64,000 nt of DNA from Mycolicibacterium thermoresistibile (GCF_900187065.1 NZ_LT906483.1:2046001-2110000); one strand, 5' to 3'; numbered from the stretch's first letter, positions 37,880-49,276 are shown. The notes: generated from the letters alone by a model not told the origin. Numbers and translations are program-made.

Positions 37880-37900
37880 AGGTCACGCCCGGCGCGGCCA
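37821..37900 (+). repeat. Tandem array of four degenerate 20-bp units
   Basis: Units begin at 37821, 37841, 37861 and 37881. The last two differ at one base (GGTCTCGCCCGGCGCGGCCA against GGTCACGCCC...); the first two are GTGCAC-type variants. All share a CCGG[CT]GC core at the same phase. Confidence 0.85.
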
Positions 37901-37985
37901 TGGTGCACTCGCTGGGGTGTTGCCGGATTGTGGACCGTCGGCTGGTTTTGGGTCGTGCGGGCGTGGCCGTCGGCCGTCGTCGCTG

Positions 37986-38163
37986 TGCCGCTGCTGCGGC
38001 GGGTGTGCGGTCGCTGTGGTGAGGGTGCGTTGGCGGTGGTGGTTGTGCTGCTGCTGCGGGGTTTGGCGGGTTTTCGCGCCGTGGTCGCACGGTCGAATGG
38101 GTGAGTGCACTCCCGGCGCAGTCGGTGCACATCCGGTGCAGTCAGGTCTCGCCCGGCGCGGCC
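37986..38163 (+). repeat. 178-bp direct repeat, copy 2
   Basis: Second copy of 37702-37879. It carries only about three of the 20-bp units (38105-38163), so the array differs in length between copies. Confidence 0.95.
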
Positions 38164-38219
38164 GACGCACGGTCACGGCAACTGCGCGCCGGCCGACAAG
38201 CAGTGATGGCGCTTTGCCT

Positions 38220-38267
38220 GGCCGGGCCCAGGGCCGGGCGCAGGGCCGGGCGCAGGGTCGGGTCCGT
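38220..38267 (+). repeat. Tandem array of four 12-bp units
   Basis: GGCCGGGCCCAG, GGCCGGGCGCAG, GGCCGGGCGCAG and GGTCGGGTCCGT follow each other without gaps. The middle two are identical. Confidence 0.85.
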
Positions 38268-38348
38268 GGCGGGGCAACGACATTCGACCATTTCGGCGAC
38301 GAAACACCCAGGCGGACATCAAGAAATGCGGTCGAAAATCACCGTTTG

Positions 38349-38386
38349 GTCACAGTCTTCTCAATTACAAACGTGTAGTTTGTGAC
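38349..38386 (+). promoter_or_regulatory. Inverted repeats in the ripA promoter region
   Basis: TTACAAAC (38365-38372) faces GTTTGTGA (38378-38385) with one mismatch around GTGTA, and GTCACA (38349-38354) faces TGTGAC (38381-38386). ripA is a known target of the response regulator MtrA in mycobacteria, whose sites contain GTCACA-like halves; the match here is suggestive only. The sequence is notably more AT-rich than its surroundings. Confidence 0.45.
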
Positions 38387-38517
38387 ATAAGTTTCATGCG
38401 CGCTTCCTGTGGCTTACGGTGCGAAAGGCGCCTCTTGTTGTAGTTGGGAACAACGTGACTCCTGCGCAAAAGGCGGACCACAACAGTGGTGAACGTTCGC
38501 GTTGAGCCATAGGAGAC

Positions 38518-39987
38518 ATGAGTCGAATGGGACGCAGTTTTCGCGCCTCCGCCGCCCGCTGGGGCGGCCGAGTGTGTGCGGTGCCGCTCATTGTCGGGAT
38601 GGCGCTGGCGACGACGATCAACTGCGGCAGCGTCGCGGTGGCCGATCCGGGAGATCCCAACGAGGTCGCCACGCTGGTCGCCGCGGTCGCGAACGTCAAC
38701 CAGAAATTGCAGGAGCTCGGCGCGGCGGTCCAGCAGAAGAAGGAGAGCGTCAACAAGGCGCTCGTCGATCTGCAGGAGGCCCGCGACGCCGCCGAGGCCG
38801 CGCAGGCGGAACTCAAGGCCGCCCAGGAGAGTGTCGAAACCGCCAACACCGCAATCGAAGACGCGCAGAAGCGGTTCGACACCTTCGCGGCGGCGACGTA
38901 TGTCAACGGCCCGTCGGTGTCCTATCTGACCGCCTCCGACCCCGCTGACGTGCTCGACACCGCGGTGGCCGGTCAGGTGCTGGCGACCAGCGCCCAGCAG
39001 GTGATGAAGAACCTGCAGCAGGCCCGCACCGAACAGGTGAACAAGGAATCTCTGGCCCGGCTGGCCAAACAGCGCGCCGACGAGAAGTTGGCCGCCGCCC
39101 AGGCCAGCCAGGAGGCGGCGGTGAACGCGCTGACCGAGGCGCAGGAGACGTTCGGCGCGCAGCAGGCCGAACTGCAGAAGCTCACCGCCGAGCGGGAAGC
39201 CGCCCAGGCGAAGTTGAACGAGGTCCGCACGATGTCGGCGGCGACCGCTGGGGCGACCTCCGGCGCCAACGGTTCGGCCCCCGCGGCCGCGCCGACACCC
39301 GGCGCCGCGAGCGGGACCCAGGACCCGGCCCGGAACTGGGACCGTGCGCCCGGCGGGCCGGTGGTCCCGTACGGCGATCCGAGCCAGTGGGACCTGACGT
39401 TGCCGGCCATCCCGAGCGCCTTCGTCAGCGGCGACCCGATCGCGATCATCAACGCGTCCCTGCAGATCGCCGCGACCTCCGCGCAGGTCACCGCCGATCT
39501 GGGCCGCAGATTCCTGCAGCGGCTCGGCCTGGTTCCCACCCCCACCGGCTACACGAACGAAGGCGGCATCCCGCGGGTCTACGGCCGCCAGGCCACCGAG
39601 TACGTGATCCAGCGGGCCATGTCGCAGATCGGTGTCCCGTACTCGTGGGGCGGCGGCAACGCGGCCGGCCCCAGCCGCGGCATCGACTCCGGCGCCAACA
39701 CCGTCGGATTCGACTGCTCCGGGCTGGTGCTCTACGCCTTCGCCGGCGTGGGCATCAAACTGCCGCACTACTCCGGTGCGCAGTACAACCTGGGCCGCAA
39801 GATCCCGTCCGCCCAGATGCGCCGCGGCGACGTCATCTTCTACGGCCCGGGCGGCAGTCAGCACGTGACCATCTATCTGGGCAACGGGCAGATGATCGAG
39901 GCGCCCTACACCGGCTCCCACGTCAAGATCTCGCCCGTTCGCACCAGCGGCATGACCCCCTACGTCGTCCGCTACATCGAGTGGTGA
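38518..39987 (+). CDS. ripA: Peptidoglycan D,L-endopeptidase RipA
   Basis: 489 codons (472 in M. tuberculosis). A signal peptide ends near VAVADPGDP (about 42). A long coiled coil (about 45-240) follows, then an Ala/Pro linker, and the NlpC/P60 domain from about 365. The catalytic triad C400 (GFDCSG), H449 (SQHVTIY) and E461 (QMIEAP) has exactly the spacing of the known triad C383/H432/E444. RipA cleaves the D-Glu to diaminopimelate bond at the septum, together with Rpf proteins. The coiled coil is thought to block the zymogen. Its stop overlaps ripB by 4 bases (GTGA). Confidence 0.96.
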   Translation: MSRMGRSFRASAARWGGRVCAVPLIVGMALATTINCGSVAVADPGDPNEVATLVAAVANVNQKLQELGAAVQQKKESVNKALVDLQEARDAAEAAQAELKAAQESVETANTAIEDAQKRFDTFAAATYVNGPSVSYLTASDPADVLDTAVAGQVLATSAQQVMKNLQQARTEQVNKESLARLAKQRADEKLAAAQASQEAAVNALTEAQETFGAQQAELQKLTAEREAAQAKLNEVRTMSAATAGATSGANGSAPAAAPTPGAASGTQDPARNWDRAPGGPVVPYGDPSQWDLTLPAIPSAFVSGDPIAIINASLQIAATSAQVTADLGRRFLQRLGLVPTPTGYTNEGGIPRVYGRQATEYVIQRAMSQIGVPYSWGGGNAAGPSRGIDSGANTVGFDCSGLVLYAFAGVGIKLPHYSGAQYNLGRKIPSAQMRRGDVIFYGPGGSQHVTIYLGNGQMIEAPYTGSHVKISPVRTSGMTPYVVRYIEW

Positions 39988-40697
39988 TCCTTCTGCGTTC
40001 CAAGACCTTCCGCCTGCTCCGCCCGCTGATCCCGGCCATCCTGGGGCTGGGGGTGCTCATCGCCGCCGCCGGCCCGGCCACCGCGGCGCCCGACGACGGT
40101 CAGTGGGACCCCACCCTGCCCAAACTGATCAGCGCCGGCGCCCCGGGCGATCCGCTGGCCATCGCCAACGCCTCGCTGGCCGCCACCGCGCAGGCCACCC
40201 AGGTGACGATGGATCTCGGCCGCAAGTTCCTCGCCAGCATCGGGCTGGGCGGTTCACAACCGGTGAGCAGCGTCGCGCCGGGGCGGGTCCGCGGTCCGCA
40301 GGCCATCGAGTACGTCATCCGGCGCGGCGCCTCCCAGCTGGGCGTGCCCTACTCATGGGGCGGCGGGAAACCCAGCGGGCCCAGCACCGGGGTCGGGTCC
40401 GGCGCCAACACGGTCGGCTTCGACTGCTCGGGCTTCACCCAGTTCGCGTTCGCCGGGGTCGGCGTGCTGATCCCCAAGTACTCCGGCGACCAGTACAACA
40501 CCGGGCGCAAGGTGCCGGTGTCGCAGGCCAAGCGGGGCGATCTGCTGTTCTGGGGTCCCGGTGGCAGCCAACACGTCGCGCTCTACCTCGGCAACGGCCA
40601 GATGCTGGAGGCGTCCGGCAGCGCCGGCAAAGTGGTGGCCGGTCCGGTGCGCACCGCGGGCCTGCAGCCCTACGCCGCGCGCATCATCGAAACCTGA
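39984..40697 (+). CDS. ripB: Peptidoglycan endopeptidase RipB
   Basis: 237 codons from GTG 39984. A signal peptide (about 1-35, ending ATAAPDDG) leads directly to an NlpC/P60 domain without a coiled coil. The Cys and His of the triad are in GFDCSGF and GGSQHVALYLG, and E in QMLEASG. The C-terminal domain is strongly similar to that of RipA, consistent with an old duplication. It should act on the same peptide bond, without the inhibitory domain. Confidence 0.94.
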   Translation: MILLRSKTFRLLRPLIPAILGLGVLIAAAGPATAAPDDGQWDPTLPKLISAGAPGDPLAIANASLAATAQATQVTMDLGRKFLASIGLGGSQPVSSVAPGRVRGPQAIEYVIRRGASQLGVPYSWGGGKPSGPSTGVGSGANTVGFDCSGFTQFAFAGVGVLIPKYSGDQYNTGRKVPVSQAKRGDLLFWGPGGSQHVALYLGNGQMLEASGSAGKVVAGPVRTAGLQPYAARIIET

Positions 40698-40832
40698 GGG
40701 GTTCCTGAGCGCGCGGTGAAGCCGGACGGTCACCGTCGACGGATTCCGCAGTGCCTGGAATAGTTGACGACGGGCGCATCGGCATGGTGCCGTCCCAACC
40801 AGCGTGTAAGCACCAACGTGGAGGAACTGCGC

Positions 40833-41978
40833 ATGACGTCACCGAGTGGGCCCCAGCAGGGCTCCGGAGGGTATTCCGGATCGGCCCCTGCCCCGGGTTA
40901 TCCGGCGGGCTCGCACGCCGCGCCCCCGACCAACGGCGGTCAGTCCGGTCTGCAGGCCGACGTGCACACGCTGGAACGGACCATCTTCGAGGTCAAACGC
41001 ATCATCGTCGGCCAGGACCAACTGGTCGAGCGGATGCTGGTGGGCCTGCTGGCCAAGGGGCACGTGCTGCTCGAGGGTGTGCCCGGGGTCGCCAAGACGC
41101 TGGCCGTGGAGACCTTCGCCCGGGTCGTCGGCGGCACCTTCGCCCGCATCCAGTTCACCCCCGACCTGGTGCCCACCGACATCGTCGGCACCCGGATCTA
41201 CCGCCAGGGCAAAGAGGAGTTCGACATCGAACTCGGCCCGGTGATGGTCAACTTCCTGCTCGCCGACGAGATCAACCGCGCACCGGCCAAGGTGCAGTCG
41301 GCGCTGCTGGAGGTGATGGCCGAACGCAAGATCTCGATCGGCGGCAAGACGTTCCTGCTGCCGAAGCCGTTCCTGGTGATGGCCACCCAGAACCCGATCG
41401 AGCAGGAGGGCGTGTACGCCCTGCCGGAGGCGCAGCGGGACCGGTTCCTGTTCAAACTGAACATCGACTACCCGTCGCCGGAGGAGGAGCGCGAGATCAT
41501 CTACCGGATGGGCGTCAAGCCGCCGGAACCCAAACAGGTGCTCGCGCCCGGTGACCTGCTGCGGCTGCAGGAGGTGGCGGCCAACAACTTCGTGCACCAC
41601 GCCCTGGTCGACTACGTGGTGCGGGTGGTCACCGCGACCCGGGAACCGGAGAAGTTCGGGATGCCCGACGCCAAGGCGTGGATCGCCTACGGCGCCTCGC
41701 CGCGCGCCTCGCTGGGCATCATCGCCGCCGCCCGGGCGCTGGCGCTGGTGCGGGGCCGCGATTACGTCATCCCGCAGGACGTCGTCGAGGTCATCCCGGA
41801 CGTGCTGCGGCACCGCCTGGTGCTGACCTATGACGCCCTGGCCGACGAGGTCACCGCGGAGACCGTGATCAACCGCATCCTGCAGACGGTGGCGCTGCCG
41901 CAGGTGAACGCCGTGCCGCAGCAGGCGCCGCCGGCCCAGCCGATGCCTACCGCCGCGACCGCGGCCAGTGGTCGGTGA
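40833..41978 (+). CDS. moxR1: MoxR-family AAA+ ATPase
   Basis: 381 codons from ATG 40833, with GGAGGAA upstream. A Gly/Ser/Pro-rich N-terminus of about 45 residues precedes the AAA core: Walker A GVPGVAKT (about 90-97), Walker B FLLADEINRAPAK, sensor ATQNPIEQEG and arginine finger region YALPEAQRDRF. MoxR ATPases act as chaperones for the DUF58 and VWA proteins encoded next. The stop overlaps the DUF58 start by 4 bases. Confidence 0.95.
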   Translation: MTSPSGPQQGSGGYSGSAPAPGYPAGSHAAPPTNGGQSGLQADVHTLERTIFEVKRIIVGQDQLVERMLVGLLAKGHVLLEGVPGVAKTLAVETFARVVGGTFARIQFTPDLVPTDIVGTRIYRQGKEEFDIELGPVMVNFLLADEINRAPAKVQSALLEVMAERKISIGGKTFLLPKPFLVMATQNPIEQEGVYALPEAQRDRFLFKLNIDYPSPEEEREIIYRMGVKPPEPKQVLAPGDLLRLQEVAANNFVHHALVDYVVRVVTATREPEKFGMPDAKAWIAYGASPRASLGIIAAARALALVRGRDYVIPQDVVEVIPDVLRHRLVLTYDALADEVTAETVINRILQTVALPQVNAVPQQAPPAQPMPTAATAASGR

Positions 41979-42925
41979 CCGGTACCGGCGGGCGGACGGT
42001 CGACCTGCCGTCGCTGCAGCGCGGCGAGATCCGTGACCCCGCGCTGACCGCGGCGCTGCGCAAACTCGAACTGATCGTGCGGCACAAACTCGACGGGGTG
42101 CTGCACGGCAACCATCTCGGGCTGCTGCCCGGCCCAGGATCGGAGCCGGGGGAGTCGCGGATCTATCAACCCGGCGACGACGTGCGGCGGATGGACTGGT
42201 CGGTCACCGCGCGCACCACGGTTCCGCACGTGCGGCAGATGATCGCCGACCGCGAACTGGAGACCTGGCTTGTGGTCGACATGTCGGCCAGCCTGGACTT
42301 CGGCACCGCCGGCTGCGAGAAGCGGGACCTGGCGGTGGCCGCCGCGGCCGCGATCGCCTTCCTCAACAGCGGCGGCGGCAACCGGCTCGGCGCGGTGATC
42401 TCCAACGGCGAGACCATGCGCCGGGTGCCGGCGCTCTCCGGGCGCATGCACGAGCACGAGGTGTTGCGGGCGATCGCCACCACACCGCCGGCGCCGGTCG
42501 GCGTCCGCGGTGATCTGGCGACGGCCATCGATGCGCTGCGCCGGCCGGAACGCCGCCGCGGAATGGCCGTCATCATCAGCGACTTCCTCGGGCCCATCAA
42601 CTGGATGCGTCCGCTGCGGGCGATCTCCGGACGCCACGAGGTGCTCGGCATCGAGGTGCTCGACCCGCGCGATGTGGAACTGCCCGATGTGGGCGATGTG
42701 ATCCTGCAGGATCCGGAGACCGGCGTGGTGCGGGAGTTCACCATCGACGAGCAGCTGCGCGCCGACTTCGAGAAGGCCGCCGCGGCGCACCGCGCAGAGG
42801 TGGCCCGCACGCTGCGGCGGTGTGACGCGCCGTTGCTGAGCCTGCGCACCGACCGGGACTGGATCGCCGACGTGGTGCGGTTCGTGGCCCAGCGCCGCCG
42901 CAGCGCCATGGCGGCGCGCCGATGA
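41975..42925 (+). CDS. DUF58 protein (Rv1480-like)
   Basis: 316 codons from GTG 41975. The DUF58 signature GESRIYQPGDDVRRMDWSVTAR is at about 52-72, and the VWA-like part starts LVVDMSASLDFG. Such proteins are cytosolic partners of MoxR ATPases. It lies in the usual order moxR1-DUF58-VWA. The following gene starts 59 bp downstream. Confidence 0.9.
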   Translation: MTGTGGRTVDLPSLQRGEIRDPALTAALRKLELIVRHKLDGVLHGNHLGLLPGPGSEPGESRIYQPGDDVRRMDWSVTARTTVPHVRQMIADRELETWLVVDMSASLDFGTAGCEKRDLAVAAAAAIAFLNSGGGNRLGAVISNGETMRRVPALSGRMHEHEVLRAIATTPPAPVGVRGDLATAIDALRRPERRRGMAVIISDFLGPINWMRPLRAISGRHEVLGIEVLDPRDVELPDVGDVILQDPETGVVREFTIDEQLRADFEKAAAAHRAEVARTLRRCDAPLLSLRTDRDWIADVVRFVAQRRRSAMAARR

Positions 42926-42984
42926 GGACGGTGGCGAACCATATCTGACGCCGTGGTTATCGACGACGAAATGACAACTGGCAC

Positions 42985-44825
<1,841 letters not shown>

Positions 44826-44858
44826 GGCTGTCGGGCGGCAGAAAGGGCGAAGACTGAC

Positions 44859-45671
44859 ATGGCAGGTTTCCTCGAGGGCAAACGGATCCTGGTCACCGGG
44901 ATCATCACCGACTCCTCGATCGCGTTCCACATCGCACGGGTGGCCCAGGAGGCGGGCGCCGAGATCGTGTGCACCGGTTTCGACCGGCTGCGGCTGATCC
45001 GCCGCATCGTCGACCGGCTGCCGAAGCCGGGTGCGCCGCTGCTCGAACTCGACGTGCAGAACCAGGAACACCTCGACACGCTGGCCGACCGGATCACCGC
45101 CGAGATCGGCGAGGGCAACAAACTCGACGGGGTGGTGCACTCGATCGGCTTCATGCCGCAGTCGGGCATGGGACTCAACCCGTTCCTCGACACGCCGTAC
45201 GAGGACGTGTCCAAGGGCATCCACATCTCGGCGTACTCCTACGCCGCGCTGGCCAAGGCCACGCTGCCGATCATGAACCGCGGCGGCAGCATCGTGGGCA
45301 TGGACTTCGACCCGACCCGGGCGATGCCGGCCTACAACTGGATGACGGTCGCCAAGAGCGCACTGGAGTCGATCAACCGGTTCGTCGCGCGCGAAGCAGG
45401 CCAGTACGGGGTGCGGTCGAATCTCGTTGCGGCGGGGCCGATCCGCACGCTGGCGATGAGCGCCATCGTCGGCGGCGCACTGGGCGAGGAAGCCGGTGAG
45501 CAGATGAAGCTGCTCGAGGAGGGCTGGGATCAGCGGGCGCCGCTCGGCTGGGACATGAAGGATCCGACCCCGGTCGCCAAGACCGTGCTGGCGTTGATCT
45601 CCGACTGGATGCCGGCCACCACCGGGACCGTGATCTACGCCGACGGCGGCGCCAGCCAGCAACTGCTGTAA
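44859..45671 (+). CDS. inhA: Enoyl-ACP reductase InhA
   Basis: 270 codons, one more than M. tuberculosis because of an extra residue near position 57 (LPKPGAP). NADH-binding [11 protein letters not shown], then S95 (equivalent of S94), Y159 and K166 of the active site, are all present. InhA reduces trans-2-enoyl-AcpM and is the target of isoniazid and ethionamide. No resistance-type change is visible at S95. It is followed after 8 bp by hemZ. Confidence 0.97.
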   Translation: MAGFLEGKRILVTGIITDSSIAFHIARVAQEAGAEIVCTGFDRLRLIRRIVDRLPKPGAPLLELDVQNQEHLDTLADRITAEIGEGNKLDGVVHSIGFMPQSGMGLNPFLDTPYEDVSKGIHISAYSYAALAKATLPIMNRGGSIVGMDFDPTRAMPAYNWMTVAKSALESINRFVAREAGQYGVRSNLVAAGPIRTLAMSAIVGGALGEEAGEQMKLLEEGWDQRAPLGWDMKDPTPVAKTVLALISDWMPATTGTVIYADGGASQQLL

Positions 45672-45679
45672 CGATTCCC

Positions 45680-46747
45680 GTGGAATTCGACGCCGTTCTG
45701 CTGCTGTCCTTCGGCGGCCCGGAGGGCCCGGAGCAGGTGCGGCCGTTCCTGGAGAACGTGACCCGCGGCCGCAATGTGCCGCCGGAGCGGCTCGACGACG
45801 TCGCCGAGCACTACCTGCACTTCGGCGGGGTCTCGCCGCTCAACGCGATCAACCGCGCGCTGATCACCGAGCTGGAGGCCGAGCTCGCCGACCGCGGGCT
45901 CGACCTGCCGGTGTACTTCGGCAACCGCAACTGGGAGCCGTACGTCGAGGATACGGTGACCGCCATGCGGGACAACGGGATCCGTCGTGCGGCGGTGTTC
46001 ACCACCTCGGCCTGGGGCGGCTACTCCAGCTGCACCCAGTACGTCGAGGACATCGCCCGGGGCCGGCGGGCGGCCGGGCCGCGGGCCCCGGAACTGGTCA
46101 AGCTGCGGCAGTACTTCGACCACCCGCTGCTGGTGGAGATGTTCGCCGAGGCGATCGACACCGCCGCCGAGAGCCTGCCCGCCGAGCTGCGGTCACAGGC
46201 CCGGCTGGTGTTCACCGCGCACTCCATTCCGGTGGCCGCCGACGAACAGCACGGCCCCCGGCTCTACAGCAGGCAGGTGCGCTACGCCGCCCGGCTGGTC
46301 GCGGCGGCCGCCGGGCGTGAGCATTACGACCTGGTCTGGCAGTCCCGTTCCGGGCCGCCGCAGATCCCGTGGCTGGAGCCCGACGTCGGCGACCACCTCG
46401 GCGCGCTGGCGGAATCCGGGGTGCGTGCGGTCATCGTCTGCCCGATCGGATTCGTCGCCGACCACATCGAGGTGGTGTACGACCTCGACCACGAACTCGG
46501 CGAACAGGCCGCGCAGGCGGGAATCGCGTTGGCGCGGGCCGGCACTCCCAATTCCGACCGGCGGTTCGCCCGCCTCGCGGTGGACCTGATCGACGAACTG
46601 CGCCTCGGTCTCGAACCCGCCCGGGTCAGCGGACCCGCCGCACTGCCGGCTGAGTTCCGGGCGCCCGGCTGTGGTCACGTCGTCGACGGGACACCGTGTG
46701 CCGCCGCGCCGAACTGCGTGTCGGTCATCGCCACGCGGACGCGATGA
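45680..46747 (+). CDS. hemZ: Coproporphyrin ferrochelatase
   Basis: 355 codons from a GTG. The iron-site region is [15 protein letters not shown], with [18 protein letters not shown] holding the conserved Glu and His. Cysteines in SSCTQYV and in the C-terminal [17 protein letters not shown] are the ligands of the [2Fe-2S] cluster typical of mycobacterial enzymes. The protein inserts Fe2+ in the coproporphyrin-dependent haem route. It belongs to the fabG1-inhA-hemZ operon, and its last 23 bp overlap the convergent next gene. Confidence 0.95.
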   Translation: MEFDAVLLLSFGGPEGPEQVRPFLENVTRGRNVPPERLDDVAEHYLHFGGVSPLNAINRALITELEAELADRGLDLPVYFGNRNWEPYVEDTVTAMRDNGIRRAAVFTTSAWGGYSSCTQYVEDIARGRRAAGPRAPELVKLRQYFDHPLLVEMFAEAIDTAAESLPAELRSQARLVFTAHSIPVAADEQHGPRLYSRQVRYAARLVAAAAGREHYDLVWQSRSGPPQIPWLEPDVGDHLGALAESGVRAVIVCPIGFVADHIEVVYDLDHELGEQAAQAGIALARAGTPNSDRRFARLAVDLIDELRLGLEPARVSGPAALPAEFRAPGCGHVVDGTPCAAAPNCVSVIATRTR

Positions 46748-47597
46748 TCGCGTTCACCGCGGCCAGCCTGGCCGTGCGCACCACATGGGCCAACGGCCGC
46801 AACGCGTCATCGGCGATCCGCACCTCCGACGAGGACTGCAGACCGATCGGGCTCAGCCCGGAGCTGACTGTGATGATCGCGTCGACATGTGACGCGGTCT
46901 CCAACACCCGCAACGCCCGGCCGGGCGCATGGGCGGGTATGCGGTGCAGCCGATGCGATTCGACGATCTGCTCGACCAGTAGGCGCGGGTCGTCGAGGTC
47001 GGTCCCGGCGATGCCGACCTGCAACGCGTCGAGGGCCTGCGCGGCCGATCGCACCGCCGTGCGCAGACCGTATTCGGCGTCGCCGAGATCGACGTGCTCG
47101 GTGGGCGGCACGGTGGGCAGCGAGTACACCGTCCAGGACAGGCCGGTCGGAGCCGTCTCGTCGCCCCCGTCGCTCTCCGCGAAGTCGTCCGGGTGGTCCT
47201 CCGGATACTCGAACTCCGGAACCAGGCCGACCGCGGTGCCGTCCGCCGCCGCGCCGCCGACGATCACCGCCTCGCCGACGGCGATCGCGTCCTGCTGGAA
47301 CTGGGTGCCGGCCGGCAGCCCGCGCACGTCGCCGGGCACCGGCAGCGCCACCCGGATCGGCGGTGCGCCGCCCGGCGGTCCCGCCGCGGCCCGCACCGTC
47401 TGCAACAGCGACACCGCGGCCGCGTCGTGCAGATCCGGCCAGGGCAGACCGGTCCGGCCGGCCGCCACCGCGTCGTATGCGGTCACCGAATGGCTTGGAG
47501 CCCACACGCTTAGTGCATCCAGCACATCGTCGGGCGCGGCGGCGCCGGCCAACCAGGAGTTGGCCCACACCGACAGGGAAGCGCTCGGACACCACAT
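46725..47597 (-). CDS. Conserved hypothetical protein (Rv1486c-like)
   Basis: 290 codons. I recognise it by position (opposite strand after hemZ) and length as the Rv1486c counterpart. It has no transmembrane helix or signal peptide. The middle (about 125-150) is acidic, with [19 protein letters not shown]. No catalytic motif is seen. It is mycobacterium-specific as far as I know. Confidence 0.75.
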   Translation of the reverse strand: MWCPSASLSVWANSWLAGAAAPDDVLDALSVWAPSHSVTAYDAVAAGRTGLPWPDLHDAAAVSLLQTVRAAAGPPGGAPPIRVALPVPGDVRGLPAGTQFQQDAIAVGEAVIVGGAAADGTAVGLVPEFEYPEDHPDDFAESDGGDETAPTGLSWTVYSLPTVPPTEHVDLGDAEYGLRTAVRSAAQALDALQVGIAGTDLDDPRLLVEQIVESHRLHRIPAHAPGRALRVLETASHVDAIITVSSGLSPIGLQSSSEVRIADDALRPLAHVVRTARLAAVNAIIASAWR

Positions 47598-47655
47598 GAT
47601 GTTCGAAGTCTAGTTGTTGCCGCCGTATGCCTTCGCGGACCGATAGGGTGACGGT

Positions 47656-48099
47656 ATGCCCGTCCCGCTCATCTGGTTGATCTTCGCACTCGTGCTCGCG
47701 GGGGCCGAGGCGCTGACCGGGGACATGTTCCTGCTCATGCTCAGCGGCGGCGCGCTGACCGCGGCGGGGACGAGTTGGCTGTTCGACTGGCCGATCTGGG
47801 CCGACGGGGTGGTGTTCCTGGTCGCGTCGGTGCTGCTGCTGGTACTGGTGCGTCCGGCGTTGCGGCGCCGGTTCGCACTGGGAGCCGGGCTCCCACCGGA
47901 ACCGATCAAGGCGCTGGAGGGTAAGCAGGCGCTGGTCCTGAACCGGGTGACCCGCCACGGCGGCCAGATCCGACTCGACGGCGAAGTGTGGACGGCGCGA
48001 CCGCTGAATGCCGACGATGTGTACGAAGCCGGTGATCAGGTGACCGTGGTCGAGATCGGCGGCGCCATCGCGACGGTCTACAAAGACGTCGGAAACTAG
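47656..48099 (+). CDS. NfeD-like membrane protein (Rv1487-like)
   Basis: 147 codons. Two or three hydrophobic helices (about 5-25 and 45-68) are followed by an OB-fold domain with EGKQALVLNRVTRHGGQIRLDGEVWTA-type sequence near 88-115. NfeD proteins pair with stomatin/SPFH proteins, and the SPFH gene follows after 13 bp. The likely role is membrane microdomain organisation or quality control. Confidence 0.9.
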   Translation: MPVPLIWLIFALVLAGAEALTGDMFLLMLSGGALTAAGTSWLFDWPIWADGVVFLVASVLLLVLVRPALRRRFALGAGLPPEPIKALEGKQALVLNRVTRHGGQIRLDGEVWTARPLNADDVYEAGDQVTVVEIGGAIATVYKDVGN

Positions 48100-48112
48100 G
48101 AGGTAACAAGCC

Positions 48113-49276
48113 ATGGACGGTGCCGTAGCCGGACTCGTCATCCTGATCGTGCTGGTGGTGTTTGCGGCCATCCTGGTGGCGAAGTCGGTGGCGCTCATCC
48201 CGCAGGCCGAGGCCGCGGTGATCGAACGGCTGGGCCGCTACAGCCGCACGGTCAGCGGTCAGCTGACCCTGCTGGTGCCGTTCATCGACCGCATCCGCGC
48301 GCGGGTCGACCTGCGTGAGCGGGTGGTGTCGTTCCCGCCCCGGGCCGTGATCACCCAGGACAACCTGACCGTCAGCATCGACACCGTGGTGTACTTCCGC
48401 GTCAACAATCCGCACGACGCGGTCTACCAGATCAGCAACTACATCGCCGCCGTCGAAGAGTTGACCACCACCACGCTGCGCAATGTGGTCGGCGGGATGA
48501 CGCTGGAAGAGGCGCTGACCTCGCGCGACCGGATCAACGAGCAACTGCGTGCGGTGCTCGACGGGGCCACCGACCGCTGGGGGTTGCGGGTGCAGCGGGT
48601 GGAGCTCAAGGCCATCGATCCGCCGCCGACGATCCAGGACGCGATGGAAAAGCAGATGCGCGCCGACCGGGAGAAGCGCGCGATGATCCTGACCGCCGAA
48701 GGGCAGCGGGAATCGGCCATAAAAGAGGCCGAGGGGCAGAAGCAGGCACAGATCCTGGCCGCCGAGGGCGCCAAACAGGCCGCGATCCTGACCGCCGAGG
48801 CCGAACGGCAGTCCCGGATCCTGCGGGCCCAGGGTGAACGCGCCGCGCAGTATCTGCAGGCGCAGGGGCAGGCCAAGGCGATCGAGAAGACCTTCGCGGC
48901 GATCAAGGCGGGCCGGCCCACACCGGAACTGCTGGCCTACCAGTACCTGCAGACGCTGCCCAAGATCGCCGAGGGTGAGGCGAGCAAGGTCTGGATCGTG
49001 CCCAACGACTTCGGTGCGGCGCTGCAGGGCTTCACCAAACTTCTCGGCGCCCCCGGGGAGGACGGGGTGTTCAGGTTCGAACCGTCACCGGTGGAGGAGG
49101 ATCTCCCACGGCCGGAGGATGACTCCGAGGAGGTGGCCGACTGGTTCACCACCCAGACCGACCCGGCCATCGCCCAGGCGGTGGCCAAGGCCGAAGCCGA
49201 GGCACGCACCCCGGTGGACACCGGGTTGACCACGCCGCCGTTGACCGAGCGGTCCCGGCAGCAGGAACTGCCGTGA
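48113..49276 (+). CDS. SPFH/stomatin-like protein (Rv1488-like)
   Basis: 387 codons. An N-terminal membrane helix (about 4-22) precedes the SPFH domain (RLGRYSRTVSGQLTLLVPFIDRI and ERVVSFPPRAVITQDNLTVSID). A long Ala/Glu/Gln coiled coil spans about 180-270. It probably forms large membrane-bound rings with the NfeD partner. GTGA at its end overlaps the DoxX-like gene. AGGAGG lies just before its start. Confidence 0.93.
   Translation: MDGAVAGLVILIVLVVFAAILVAKSVALIPQAEAAVIERLGRYSRTVSGQLTLLVPFIDRIRARVDLRERVVSFPPRAVITQDNLTVSIDTVVYFRVNNPHDAVYQISNYIAAVEELTTTTLRNVVGGMTLEEALTSRDRINEQLRAVLDGATDRWGLRVQRVELKAIDPPPTIQDAMEKQMRADREKRAMILTAEGQRESAIKEAEGQKQAQILAAEGAKQAAILTAEAERQSRILRAQGERAAQYLQAQGQAKAIEKTFAAIKAGRPTPELLAYQYLQTLPKIAEGEASKVWIVPNDFGAALQGFTKLLGAPGEDGVFRFEPSPVEEDLPRPEDDSEEVADWFTTQTDPAIAQAVAKAEAEARTPVDTGLTTPPLTERSRQQELP

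Larger units (their letters stand above)
37682..38517. other. Gene-free 836-bp stretch of nested repeats between cobN and ripA
   Basis: No convincing gene is present: the open frames are products of repeated GC-rich sequence and have no ribosome-binding site. The stretch holds a 178-bp direct repeat, a 4 x 20-bp array, a 4 x 12-bp array and, in its last 170 bp, the AT-richer ripA promoter region. In M. tuberculosis cobN and ripA are far apart, so this stretch marks a junction in gene order. Confidence 0.8.

Noticed and set aside
37821..37900. Regular 20-bp repeats as a CRISPR array
   Set aside because: Units are directly adjacent with no spacers, they are degenerate, and no cas genes are present.
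37702..38385. Several open frames of 60-200 codons on both strands in the cobN-ripA gap
   Set aside because: They follow the repeated GC-rich sequence, encode Trp/Cys/Arg-rich or Pro-rich low-complexity peptides, appear twice because of the duplication and have no ribosome-binding site.
38386..38517. A c-di-AMP (ydaO-type) riboswitch before ripA
   Set aside because: Such RNAs precede some actinobacterial NlpC/P60 and rpf genes, but the conserved GGGGAACC and CCGUCAGCUAACC-type blocks are not present here.
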